From an uncultured Lachnospiraceae bacterium (GTDB taxonomy: Bacteria > Bacillota > Clostridia > Lachnospirales > Lachnospiraceae), in contig CAJTXP010000005.1 in the NCBI GenBank assembly GCA_910583615.1, positions 62,001 through 126,000 of the forward strand: a stretch of DNA of 64,000 nucleotides, read 5' to 3'. The notes beneath the pieces were generated by a model that made no database searches, was not told the DNA's origin, and saw only the letters and a list, made by a program, of their open reading frames with translations. A program made the translations under genes and the position numbers. This document shows, one piece after another, positions 57,655 to 64,000 of this stretch; position 1 is the first letter of the stretch, and each line of letters starts with the position of its first letter.

Positions 57655-59301
57655 ATGGCAGCAGAGACAGCACCAGTCTATGTAATTGGACATAAAAATC
57701 CGGATACGGATTCCATTTGTTCCGCGATCGCTTATGCGGAACTGAAAAACCGTCTTCAGGAAGGCGGATACTGTGCGGCGCGTGCCGGGCAGATCAATCA
57801 GGAAACGCAGTATGTGCTGAACTTTTTTCAGGCGTCTGCTCCCAAATATATTGAGGATGTCAGAACGGATGTCCGGGATATTGAGATCCGCAAGACGAAA
57901 GGCGTGTCCGGCCAGATTTCGCTGAAAAAGGCATGGAATATGATGCGGGCGCTGGGAGTAGTGACGCTTCCCATTACAGAGGACCAGAACCTCCAGGGAC
58001 TCATTACCATCGGAGACATCGCCAATGCCTATATGGATGTATATGACAACTGCAGCCTGTCTGTGGCGCATACGCCGTACAGGAACATTCTGGAGACACT
58101 GGACGGCGTTATGCTGATCGGAGATGAGGAAGAAGTCTATGAGAAGGGCGAAGTGGTAATTGCGGCAGCCAATCCGGATGTAATGGAAGACTATATTCAT
58201 GAAGGAGATATGGTTATTCTCGGCAACCGGTATGAGTCGCAGCTCTGTGCCATCGAGATGAATGCGGCCTGCATTGTTGTCTGCATGGACGCCAAGGTGT
58301 CCAGGACCATCTGTAAGCTGGCTCAGGAGCACAGCTGCAATATTATCGTGACTCCTCATGATACTTTCACAGTGGCAAGGATGATCAATCAGAGTATGCC
58401 GATTTCCCATTTTATGAAAGAGGACAACCTGATTACTTTTAAACTGACCGAAAAGACCGACGATATCAAGGGAATCATGGGACAGAAGCGTTACCGGGAT
58501 TTTCCGATTCTGGATATGGAGGGAAAATATATCGGCATGATCTCCAGACGGAATCTTCTGAACCTGCGCAAAAAACAGGTGATTCTGGTGGACCATAATG
58601 AGGCCAGCCAGACCGTGGACGGGATCGAACATGCGGACATTCTGGAAATCATCGACCATCACCGGATCGGAACGCTGGAGACGCTGGAACCGGTCTTTTT
58701 CCGGAATCAGCCGCTGGGCTGTACGGCAACGATCATCTACCAGATGTATCAGGAAAACGGCATTGAGATCCCGAAGAATATTGCGGGACTTTTGATGGCG
58801 GCGATTCTGTCGGATACGCTGATGTTCCGTTCGCCTACATGCACGGCAGTGGATCAGGCGGCGGCGGAACGGCTGTCGGAGATCTGCGGCGTGGAGATTG
58901 AAGAGTTCTCTATCGACATGTTCAGCGCAGGCAGCGACATGAGTTCCAAGACGCCGGCGGAAATCTTCAACCAGGACAGGAAGAAATTCCAGGTGAATGA
59001 GCATGAATTCATCGTGGCGCAGATCAACAGCATGAACAGCATCGAACTGGATGAGATCAAGGAAAAGCTCAATCCCTATCTTGGCGAAGAATTCGGGAAT
59101 CTGGGCGTGGAGATGTGCTATGTAATGCTGACCAATATTGTGAAGGAGAAGACAGAACTTCTCTGCTTCGGAGAGCATGCGAAGGAGGTGGCGAGAAGCG
59201 CATTTCAGCTGCCGGAGGATGCGGTGGATATCAAGCTGAAGGGGCTGGTGTCTCGGAAGAAGCAGCTGATTCCCAGCATTGTGACGGTGTTGCAGCAGTA
59301 G
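57655..59301 (+). CDS. ppaC: manganese-dependent inorganic pyrophosphatase, family II, with CBS and DRTGG domains
   Basis: A 548-residue DHH-superfamily enzyme that hydrolyses pyrophosphate. The first metal motif is GHKNPDTDS (His13, Asp17, Asp19), then VDHNEASQ (Asp313, His314) and DHH at 334-336. Between residues about 65 and 305 lies the regulatory insert: CBS repeats (LITIGDIANAYMD, ISRRNLL) around a DRTGG domain (IAAANPDVMEDYIHEGDMVI). In related enzymes AMP and ADP inhibit and ATP or diadenosine polyphosphates activate through these domains. AAAAGGAG precedes the start. Confidence 0.95.
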   Translation: MAAETAPVYVIGHKNPDTDSICSAIAYAELKNRLQEGGYCAARAGQINQETQYVLNFFQASAPKYIEDVRTDVRDIEIRKTKGVSGQISLKKAWNMMRALGVVTLPITEDQNLQGLITIGDIANAYMDVYDNCSLSVAHTPYRNILETLDGVMLIGDEEEVYEKGEVVIAAANPDVMEDYIHEGDMVILGNRYESQLCAIEMNAACIVVCMDAKVSRTICKLAQEHSCNIIVTPHDTFTVARMINQSMPISHFMKEDNLITFKLTEKTDDIKGIMGQKRYRDFPILDMEGKYIGMISRRNLLNLRKKQVILVDHNEASQTVDGIEHADILEIIDHHRIGTLETLEPVFFRNQPLGCTATIIYQMYQENGIEIPKNIAGLLMAAILSDTLMFRSPTCTAVDQAAAERLSEICGVEIEEFSIDMFSAGSDMSSKTPAEIFNQDRKKFQVNEHEFIVAQINSMNSIELDEIKEKLNPYLGEEFGNLGVEMCYVMLTNIVKEKTELLCFGEHAKEVARSAFQLPEDAVDIKLKGLVSRKKQLIPSIVTVLQQ

Positions 59302-59345
59302 GGGGCGCAAAGCCAGATTATTTTCAGTGAAATACAGAAATACAA

Positions 59346-59406
59346 AAAGCTGCCGTGGCAGAAGGTCAGACGAAACTTGTCTGGCGCCGCGGCAGCTTTG
59401 TTTTTT
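59346..59406 (+). terminator. terminator of ppaC
   Basis: AAAGCTGCCG (59346-59355) pairs with CGGCAGCTTT (59390-59399), then GTTTTTT. Confidence 0.85.
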
Positions 59407-59456
59407 GCATTTGCCTTTCAGGAATCCCCATCCGGAAGCTTTGGCGCGTTCGTCCT

Positions 59457-60014
59457 TCAGGAGCCGGAAGCGCCGTAGTGGAACAGTATGGGATCCGCTT
59501 TATGGGCCTTTTCCGAAAAAGAGAGAAATTCTTCTTCCGTAATCTGCTCCGTGTTTCCTTCTGCTGCTTTCTCGTAGAATTCATGTCCGCTGTCATCGTA
59601 TCTTATGTAAACTGCTTCCGACAGGTCCAGCAGGCCCTCTTCACTGATCTCATACCGCAGCACCTGCTGTTCGCCGGCTGCATAGATGCCGGAGGCGTCG
59701 CAGGAAAGAGGAGCTGTGGTTTCCGAGTCGTCAATGGCTCCGATTTTCCTGGCCTCACCGTCCGCCGCATAATAGACATCGCAGAAAGCCGCCGTCTGTC
59801 CGCCGTCCAGGAGCTGACTGGATGCCAGCAGGACAGAGTTTTTGGCACCGATTTCTACAAAAGCGAAAGCTTCGTCATCTGCAAGCGCGGCGACGGTGGG
59901 ACCGTAGAGTTCGGCGTTGGAGGTCTCGGAGGATGCTGTGCCGCAGGCAGTCGGCAGAGATAAAAGTGCGAGGGCCAGGGTGAATCCTATGATCTTTTGT
60001 AAATTTTGGTTCAT
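59457..60014 (-). CDS. putative lipoprotein of unknown function
   Basis: A 185-residue exported protein. The signal peptide ends in the lipobox LPTACG, with lipid-anchored cysteine at residue 24. The mature part is acidic, beta-rich (AFAFVEIGAKNSVLLASSQLLD, YEISEEGLLDLSEAVYIRYD), with no domain known to me. AAAGGATGAGG lies before the start. It follows the membrane-anchored XRE regulator gene by 29 bases on the same strand, so the two may be one transcript. Confidence 0.75.
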   Translation of the reverse strand: MNQNLQKIIGFTLALALLSLPTACGTASSETSNAELYGPTVAALADDEAFAFVEIGAKNSVLLASSQLLDGGQTAAFCDVYYAADGEARKIGAIDDSETTAPLSCDASGIYAAGEQQVLRYEISEEGLLDLSEAVYIRYDDSGHEFYEKAAEGNTEQITEEEFLSFSEKAHKADPILFHYGASGS

Positions 60015-60043
60015 AATTATGCCTCATCCTTTCTTAAATGCAT

Positions 60044-60562
60044 TCAATAATAATTTTTTCTGCTTTTTACGAAATAGCAGACGCACAGCAGCAGTCCGAT
60101 GATTCCGCTTGCAATGGCAGGCAGAAGAAGCGTCAGATAATCTACAGGAACGTTGGCATATTCGCCCACAGCGATATAGCGGTACAGCATGTACTGGGTA
60201 CTGAGCGTAGTATGCCGGAGTGCCATGATAAAAACCACCGACAGGATGCACACCATTAGAAAAAGCAGTCCGCCGGTCAGCAGCAGCATCATGTTGCGGG
60301 TGTGGAGATTGATCCGCATCAGATCTTCCAGAGTGATTTTTTCTTCCTTTTCTTTCATTTCTTCCTTTTCCTCCATCATCAGGTCATCCAGTGATATATG
60401 AAACATCCGACTGACTGATACGACGCTTTCCAGGTCTGGCATGGTCACGCCCGCTTCCCATTTGGAGATGGTCTGCCGGGATACGTGAAGCTTCTCCGCC
60501 AGCTGTTCCTGTGTCATACCTGAAAGCTTCCTTAACTGATTGAGCCTGTTTCCGATTTCCAT
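60044..60562 (-). CDS. XRE family regulator with two C-terminal membrane helices
   Basis: A 172-residue protein. Residues 5-60 form an HTH_3 domain (LRKLSGMTQEQLAEKLHVSR, QTISKWEAGVTMPDLES). After a Glu/Lys-rich linker (EEKEEMKEKEEK), two hydrophobic segments follow at about 91-114 and 140-162. Such membrane-tethered repressors are common in Firmicutes and are thought to couple DNA binding to an envelope signal. AAAGGAGG lies before the start. The lipoprotein gene downstream could be its target or its signal partner. Confidence 0.87.
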   Translation of the reverse strand: MEIGNRLNQLRKLSGMTQEQLAEKLHVSRQTISKWEAGVTMPDLESVVSVSRMFHISLDDLMMEEKEEMKEKEEKITLEDLMRINLHTRNMMLLLTGGLLFLMVCILSVVFIMALRHTTLSTQYMLYRYIAVGEYANVPVDYLTLLLPAIASGIIGLLLCVCYFVKSRKNYY

Positions 60563-60869
60563 GATTGTGATATGTCCTCCTTTCGGGAAAATTGTAGCGC
60601 ATGGAATTCCATGTTTCCAGCAATCTGTGTTGACATCCGCGCTCTAAATGATGACATGGATATACAGTATAATAAAATAATGCGTACAGTATATAAACAG
60701 ATTGTATTATGGATGAGCGTATGCTATGATGAATACAGAAGGGGTATATGCCAAAACGCACAGGCGGTTGGCCTTGATTATGAAAACGCTCATTGATAAG
60801 CCTTGCAGTTTCAGGGAGGTGATGTTATGGGAAATACATATATCATCTGTTGTCTCAATTACTATATGC

Positions 60870-61123
60870 TCCGCCCGGTCCTCCGCCTCCGGAAATGCCT
60901 TTTGTATCTCCTCCGGAAGTTCCTGCGTAAAGCGATATTCCGACACGCCTATGGGTTTCGCCATATCTTTTAACGCAAATTCGGCTACCGTTTTGTTTTT
61001 GTTCCGGCACAGTATAAGGCCTGTCGAGGGATTGTCGATCTCAGTTTTCAGCTTCTCGTCAACAAGACCTGTATTTCCATTTCGTCCTCCAATTTTGCAG
61101 ACGTCGTCTGCAAAATTCAGTTG
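60870..61123 (-). pseudogene. C-terminal remnant of a DUF1016 (YhcG) PDDEXK nuclease gene
   Basis: On the minus strand, bases about 61060-60870 encode NPSTGLILCRNKNKTVAEFA, then LKDMAKPIGVSEYRFTQELP and EEIQKAFPEAED. This matches the last 60 residues of DUF1016/YhcG-type nucleases. Everything before the NPSTG block is missing or replaced by a short open stretch with a perfect 27-base palindrome (61091-61117). After the homology the frame runs on to a stop at 60707 without similarity. The gene is therefore broken at both sides. Such nucleases occur with restriction systems or mobile DNA. Confidence 0.75.
61091..61117. repeat. perfect 27-base palindrome
   Basis: AATTTTGCAGACG, T, CGTCTGCAAAATT: 13-base arms around one central base. 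It lies at the 5' edge of the nuclease remnant. Confidence 0.85.
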
Positions 61124-61423
61124 CCGTTATTATCATTTTTTAACCGTGCAAGTCCGCTTTCATAGTAATCCCGCACGAAACATTTTTAATTGATTGCCGA
61201 ATGACCGGGATCTGCCTGGATTTCGCTTTATGAGCATAGTCTATTCCTGTCAAGTCGTCCTGCCATCAGTAGTGCCGTTCATAACAGAAATGTATTTTCC
61301 TTTCCGTGGATCATTTGCATACATTCATTGTAGGCGATTCTGTGGGTGACGTCAACAGGGATGCAAATCCGACACTATTGAGAAACATTCTCAACAACAG
61401 GCCATATTATTTCAAAAAGTTAG
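61124..61423. other. intergenic stretch with decayed coding remains
   Basis: No intact gene. Short minus-strand frames look protein-like (VRDYYESGLARLKNDNNGN before a stop; VDVTHRIAYNECMQMIHGKE) but are interrupted by stops and frame changes. Together with the nuclease remnant they suggest a degraded insertion. I do not recognise the parent genes. Confidence 0.5.
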
Positions 61424-61452
61424 TTGACAGTAACATTTAAGCTGTATATAAT
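61424..61452 (+). promoter_or_regulatory. promoter of the feo genes
   Basis: A perfect TTGACA (61424-61429) and a perfect TATAAT (61447-61452) at 17 bases. This is the strongest promoter in the window. The leader is about 125 bases. Confidence 0.9.
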
Positions 61453-61463
61453 ATAAATGTAAA

Positions 61464-61478
61464 TGAGATTCATTTTCA
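61464..61478. promoter_or_regulatory. Fur-box-like operator of the feo promoter
   Basis: TGAGATT-C-ATTTTCA resembles the 7-1-7 Fur box (TGATAAT-N-ATTATCA). It covers the start of transcription just behind the -10 box, a position where a bound repressor blocks initiation. Confidence 0.65.
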
Positions 61479-61583
61479 TTTGCGAAAGACACGGGATTAT
61501 GACCGGAGAAATTCCCCGGGACGGCAGACGCGGCAGGAACCCCGGCAGCAGCCTGCACCATATGTTGGAAGGGAGGAAGTATT

Positions 61584-61796
61584 ATGGCACTGGCACTTAT
61601 GAACATCGGTGAGAGGAGAACCGTCATGAAGCTTCGCGGAAAGGATGAAGTGATACGCCATCTGCAGAACCTGGGATTTGCGCCGGGTTCGGAAGTTCAG
61701 GTACTGGGTGAAAATGCCGCGGGCATGATCCTTCTGGTAAAGGGCGTACGGATCGCTCTGGACCGGGGGCTTGCCGGCAAGATCATGGTGGCCTGA
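61584..61796 (+). CDS. feoA: FeoA domain protein, first copy
   Basis: A 70-residue SH3-like FeoA protein, an accessory subunit of the ferrous iron transporter FeoB. The family pattern is RHLQNLGFAPGSEVQVLGEN then MILLVKGVRIALDRGLAGKIMV. GGAAGGGAGG precedes the start. It is the first gene after the feo promoter. A second, different FeoA-type gene follows 70 bases later; two FeoA genes before feoB are usual in Clostridia. Confidence 0.93.
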   Translation: MALALMNIGERRTVMKLRGKDEVIRHLQNLGFAPGSEVQVLGENAAGMILLVKGVRIALDRGLAGKIMVA

Positions 61797-61866
61797 AAGA
61801 TGTTAACGTTTAAGAGAATGAAAGAATTTGAACGATTTCAGAATTGATTGTGAAGGAGAGGGAAAG

Positions 61867-62088
61867 ATGCAGACGTTGAGAGAAACGGCGGTGGGCAGGA
61901 CCGTCTCTGTGGTGAAACTCCACGGAGAGGGCGCGGTCAGGCGCAGGATTATGGATATGGGGCTTACGAAAGGGACAGAGGTTTATGTGCGTAAGGTTGC
62001 GCCTCTGGGAGATCCGATGGAGGTGACCGTCCGCGGATATGAGCTGTCTCTTCGGAAAGAAGACGCGCGGATGGTGGAAGTACAGTAG
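61867..62088 (+). CDS. feoA: FeoA domain protein, second copy
   Basis: A 73-residue FeoA protein (VKLHGEGAVRRRIMDMGLTK, GTEVYVRKVAPLGDPMEVTV, RGYELSLRKEDARMVEV). It has the full FeoA core, including the GDP-like loop APLGDP, which the first copy lacks, so the two copies are not simple duplicates. GAAGGAGAGG lies before ATG 61867. A terminator-like hairpin and a palindrome separate it from feoB. Confidence 0.93.
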   Translation: MQTLRETAVGRTVSVVKLHGEGAVRRRIMDMGLTKGTEVYVRKVAPLGDPMEVTVRGYELSLRKEDARMVEVQ

Positions 62089-62167
62089 CAGTTGTTTGGT
62101 GCCTGCCGGTTTCAAAACGGGCGGACGCCATGGAAATGGCGGAGGCACAGTACGGCCTGTCTGATTT

Positions 62168-62190
62168 GGCTGCAGACGCAGCCTGTTTTT
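62168..62190 (+). terminator. hairpin between feoA and feoB
   Basis: GGCTGC (62168-62173) pairs with GCAGCC (62178-62183) around AGAC, then TGTTTTT. Inside the operon it probably reduces but does not end transcription. Confidence 0.7.
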
Positions 62191-62197
62191 AAGAATA

Positions 62198-62218
62198 TTA
62201 GTTAGTAAAAGCTAACTA
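62198..62218. promoter_or_regulatory. DtxR/IdeR-like palindrome in front of feoB
   Basis: TTAGTTAG (62198-62205) and CTAACTA (62212-62218) form an inverted repeat similar in wording to DtxR/IdeR boxes (TTAGGTTAG..CTAACCTAA). It lies 2 bases before the feoB ribosome binding site. It may bind an iron regulator or act as an mRNA hairpin. Confidence 0.5.
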
Positions 62219-62231
62219 CGAGGAGGAGAAG

Positions 62232-64000
62232 ATGTCGATGAAAATTGCACTTGCCGGGAATCCGAACAGCGGCAAAACCACATTATTCAATGCATTGACC
62301 GGCTCGAACCAGTTTGTCGGAAACTGGCCGGGCGTCACGGTGGAGAAAAAAGAAGGTAAATTAAAAGGGCATCCGGACGTGGTCATCATGGACCTGCCGG
62401 GGATCTATTCTCTGTCGCCGTATACGCTGGAGGAAGTGGTGGCGAGAAATTATCTGATCGCCGACCGGCCGGATGCGATCCTGAATATCGTGGATGGCAC
62501 GAATCTGGAGAGAAACCTGTATCTGTCCACACAGCTGATGGAGTTGGGGATTCCGGTGGTCATGGCGGTGAACATGATGGATCTGGTCCAGAAGAACGGC
62601 GATCAGATCTATATGGAGAAACTGAGCAGGGAGCTGGGCTGCAAAGTCGTGGAGATCTCCGCGCTGAAAGGCACCGGTCTGAAAGAAGCGGCGGAACTGG
62701 CGGTGCAGGCGGCGTCCGCGGGCCAGGCGCAGCAGGCGGTACATACCTTTGATAAAAAAGTGGAAGAGGTCCTGTCGGCCATCGGAAAGCAGCTGACCGG
62801 CGTGCCGGCGGAGCAGCAGCGCTTCTTTGCCATCAAGCTGTTCGAGCGGGATGACAAGATCGGTGCGCAGATGAGCGGCGTTCCCAACGTGGAATCCATC
62901 ATCAGCGGTCTGGAGCAGGAACTGGATGACGATTCCGAAAGTATCATCACCAATGAACGGTACCGTTTTATCGCGTCCATCATCGGAGCGTGCTGCAAAA
63001 AGACGAAGAGAGGCGGCCTGACCACTTCCGACCGGATCGACCGGATCGTGACCAGCCGCTTCCTGGCGCTGCCAATTTTCGCGGCGGTCATGTGGATCGT
63101 ATATTACGTGTCTGTGACCACAGTGGGAACCTTTGTGACGGACTGGACCAACGACGTATTGTTCGGCGAAATCATTCCGCCGGCCGTCGAAGGCGTGCTG
63201 GTGAGTATGAACTGCGCGGACTGGCTGCAGGGACTGATCCTGGACGGTATCGTCGGCGGCGTGGGAGCGGTCCTGGGATTTGTGCCGCAGATGCTGGTGC
63301 TGTTCATCTTTCTGGCATTTCTGGAAGCGTGCGGCTATATGGCAAGAGTGGCGTTTATCATGGACCGGATCTTCCGGAAATTCGGACTGTCCGGAAAATC
63401 GTTCATCCCCATGCTGATCGGCACGGGCTGTGGCGTTCCCGGAGTCATGGCGTCCCGTACCATTGAAAATGACCGGGACCGCAGGATGACGCTCATGACC
63501 ACGACTTTTATTCCCTGCGGCGCGAAGCTTCCGATTATTGCGCTGATCGCCGGCGCGCTGTTTGACGGAGCGTCCTGGGTGGCGCCCAGCGCGTATTTTG
63601 TCGGCATCGCAGCGATTGTGTGCTCCGGTATCATTCTGAAGAAGACAAAGATGTTCGCCGGAGATCCGGCGCCCTTCGTCATGGAGCTTCCGGCATACCA
63701 TATGCCGACCGTTGGCAACGTGCTCCGCAGCATGTGGGAGAGAGGCTGGTCATTTATCAAGAAAGCTGGTACAATTATTCTGTTATCCACGATCCTCGTA
63801 TGGTTCGCAACTTACTTTGGCTGGGTGGACGGACAGTTCCGGATGCTGGAGGACATGGAGATGGACCACAGCATTCTGGCGGGGATCGGGAACGCGTTCG
63901 CGTGGGTCTTCATTCCCCTTGGCTGGGGAGACTGGAAGGCGGCAGTGGCGGCCATCACCGGGCTGGTAGCCAAGGAAAACGTGGTCGGTACCTTCGGCAT
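62232..64000 (+). CDS. feoB: ferrous iron transporter FeoB (3' truncated by window end)
   Basis: At least 589 residues; the C-terminus lies beyond the window. The N-terminal GTPase has G1 GNPNSGKT (9-16), G3 DLPG, G4 NMMD and G5 SALKG; a helical GDI-like spacer follows to about residue 270; then the membrane part with the Gate motifs GTGCGVPGVMASR and TFIPCGAKLPI, whose cysteines are thought to lie on the Fe2+ path. AGGAGGAG precedes ATG 62232. It is the transporter of the feo operon. Confidence 0.96.
   Translation, partial: MSMKIALAGNPNSGKTTLFNALTGSNQFVGNWPGVTVEKKEGKLKGHPDVVIMDLPGIYSLSPYTLEEVVARNYLIADRPDAILNIVDGTNLERNLYLSTQLMELGIPVVMAVNMMDLVQKNGDQIYMEKLSRELGCKVVEISALKGTGLKEAAELAVQAASAGQAQQAVHTFDKKVEEVLSAIGKQLTGVPAEQQRFFAIKLFERDDKIGAQMSGVPNVESIISGLEQELDDDSESIITNERYRFIASIIGACCKKTKRGGLTTSDRIDRIVTSRFLALPIFAAVMWIVYYVSVTTVGTFVTDWTNDVLFGEIIPPAVEGVLVSMNCADWLQGLILDGIVGGVGAVLGFVPQMLVLFIFLAFLEACGYMARVAFIMDRIFRKFGLSGKSFIPMLIGTGCGVPGVMASRTIENDRDRRMTLMTTTFIPCGAKLPIIALIAGALFDGASWVAPSAYFVGIAAIVCSGIILKKTKMFAGDPAPFVMELPAYHMPTVGNVLRSMWERGWSFIKKAGTIILLSTILVWFATYFGWVDGQFRMLEDMEMDHSILAGIGNAFAWVFIPLGWGDWKAAVAAITGLVAKENVVGTFG

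Noticed and set aside
57469..59310. Open minus-strand frame of 613 codons opposite ppaC
   Set aside because: It mirrors a fully conserved diphosphatase gene, has no ribosome binding site or known motifs, and its His/Arg-rich content is what antisense reading of such a gene gives.
60829..60971. Small plus-strand frame with GGGAGGTG before the ATG
   Set aside because: It reads antisense through the nuclease remnant, its peptide shows no conserved-looking pattern, and it is best seen as chance.
62361..63701. Open minus-strand frame of 446 codons opposite feoB
   Set aside because: Antisense shadow of the clearly coding feoB; composition rich in His, Arg and Gln without domains.

Overview
The window looks like chromosomal DNA of a Gram-positive anaerobe of the Clostridia, most likely a Lachnospiraceae member. 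The evidence is strong Shine-Dalgarno sites, a large-type SRP RNA with an Alu-like part, tRNA genes without encoded CCA, several conserved protein families of unknown function typical of that family, two-component YesM/YesN regulation next to sugar ABC transporters, and moderate GC with purine-rich leading strands. No species can be named from the sequence alone. I see no rRNA, CRISPR array, intact insertion sequence or prophage.

Layout. 1-3.35 kb: the end of a Tad-like pilus cluster (DUF5702-like fragment, two TadE-like proteins, prepilin peptidase, FHA protein). 3.4-11.5 kb: housekeeping genes (tatD, rsmA, tadA, SRP RNA, pfkA, dnaX, ybaB, recR, galM). 11.7-20.2 kb (mostly minus strand): a YtfQRT/YjfF-like furanose ABC transporter, its YesM/YesN two-component system and a truncated second binding-protein gene. 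20.2-20.8 kb: a small type I toxin-antitoxin-like locus framed by short repeats. 20.9-32.3 kb: envelope and informational genes (LysM protein, DUF5711, CvpA, two tRNA-Gly, radical SAM, nth, exonuclease, VanW, AIR-synthase-like, trmL, cell wall hydrolase). 32.4-40.9 kb: an L-ascorbate utilisation locus, divergent around an operator-rich 520-base region (ulaE and a propeller protein leftwards; ulaG, PTS IIA-IIC-IIB, a HAD phosphatase and a DeoR regulator rightwards). 41-43.5 kb: tRNA-Pro and an ECF sigma/anti-sigma group. 43.6-51.7 kb: an L-arabinose-type locus (ChvE-like ABC transporter, AraR, araA, araD). 51.9-59.3 kb: aspartate kinase, lipase-like hydrolase, DUF1002, TtcA-like, RelQ-like and a CBS/DRTGG diphosphatase. 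59.4-61.4 kb: a lipoprotein, a membrane-anchored XRE regulator and decayed gene remains. 61.4 kb to the end: the ferrous iron uptake system feoA-feoA-feoB, cut by the window edge.

How it works together. Two pentose/hexose ABC systems and one ascorbate PTS feed a shared node: UlaE would make L-ribulose 5-phosphate, and AraD, encoded 17 kb away, can convert it to xylulose 5-phosphate. This could explain why no ulaF is present. No ulaD or araB is visible, so both pathways need genes from outside the window. Both binding-protein genes are followed by an intrinsic terminator before the ATPase gene, the usual way to make more binding protein than membrane components.

Most notable non-gene signals: a dispersed intergenic repeat present four times, each time upstream of a plus-strand gene (3.4, 6.7, 20.7 and 30.6 kb), one copy inside a 200-base multi-hairpin palindrome; the type I toxin-like peptide; a duplicated hairpin leader before both tRNA-Gly genes; paired operator-like repeats at both ends of the ula intergenic region; and a perfect 27-base palindrome in a nuclease pseudogene.
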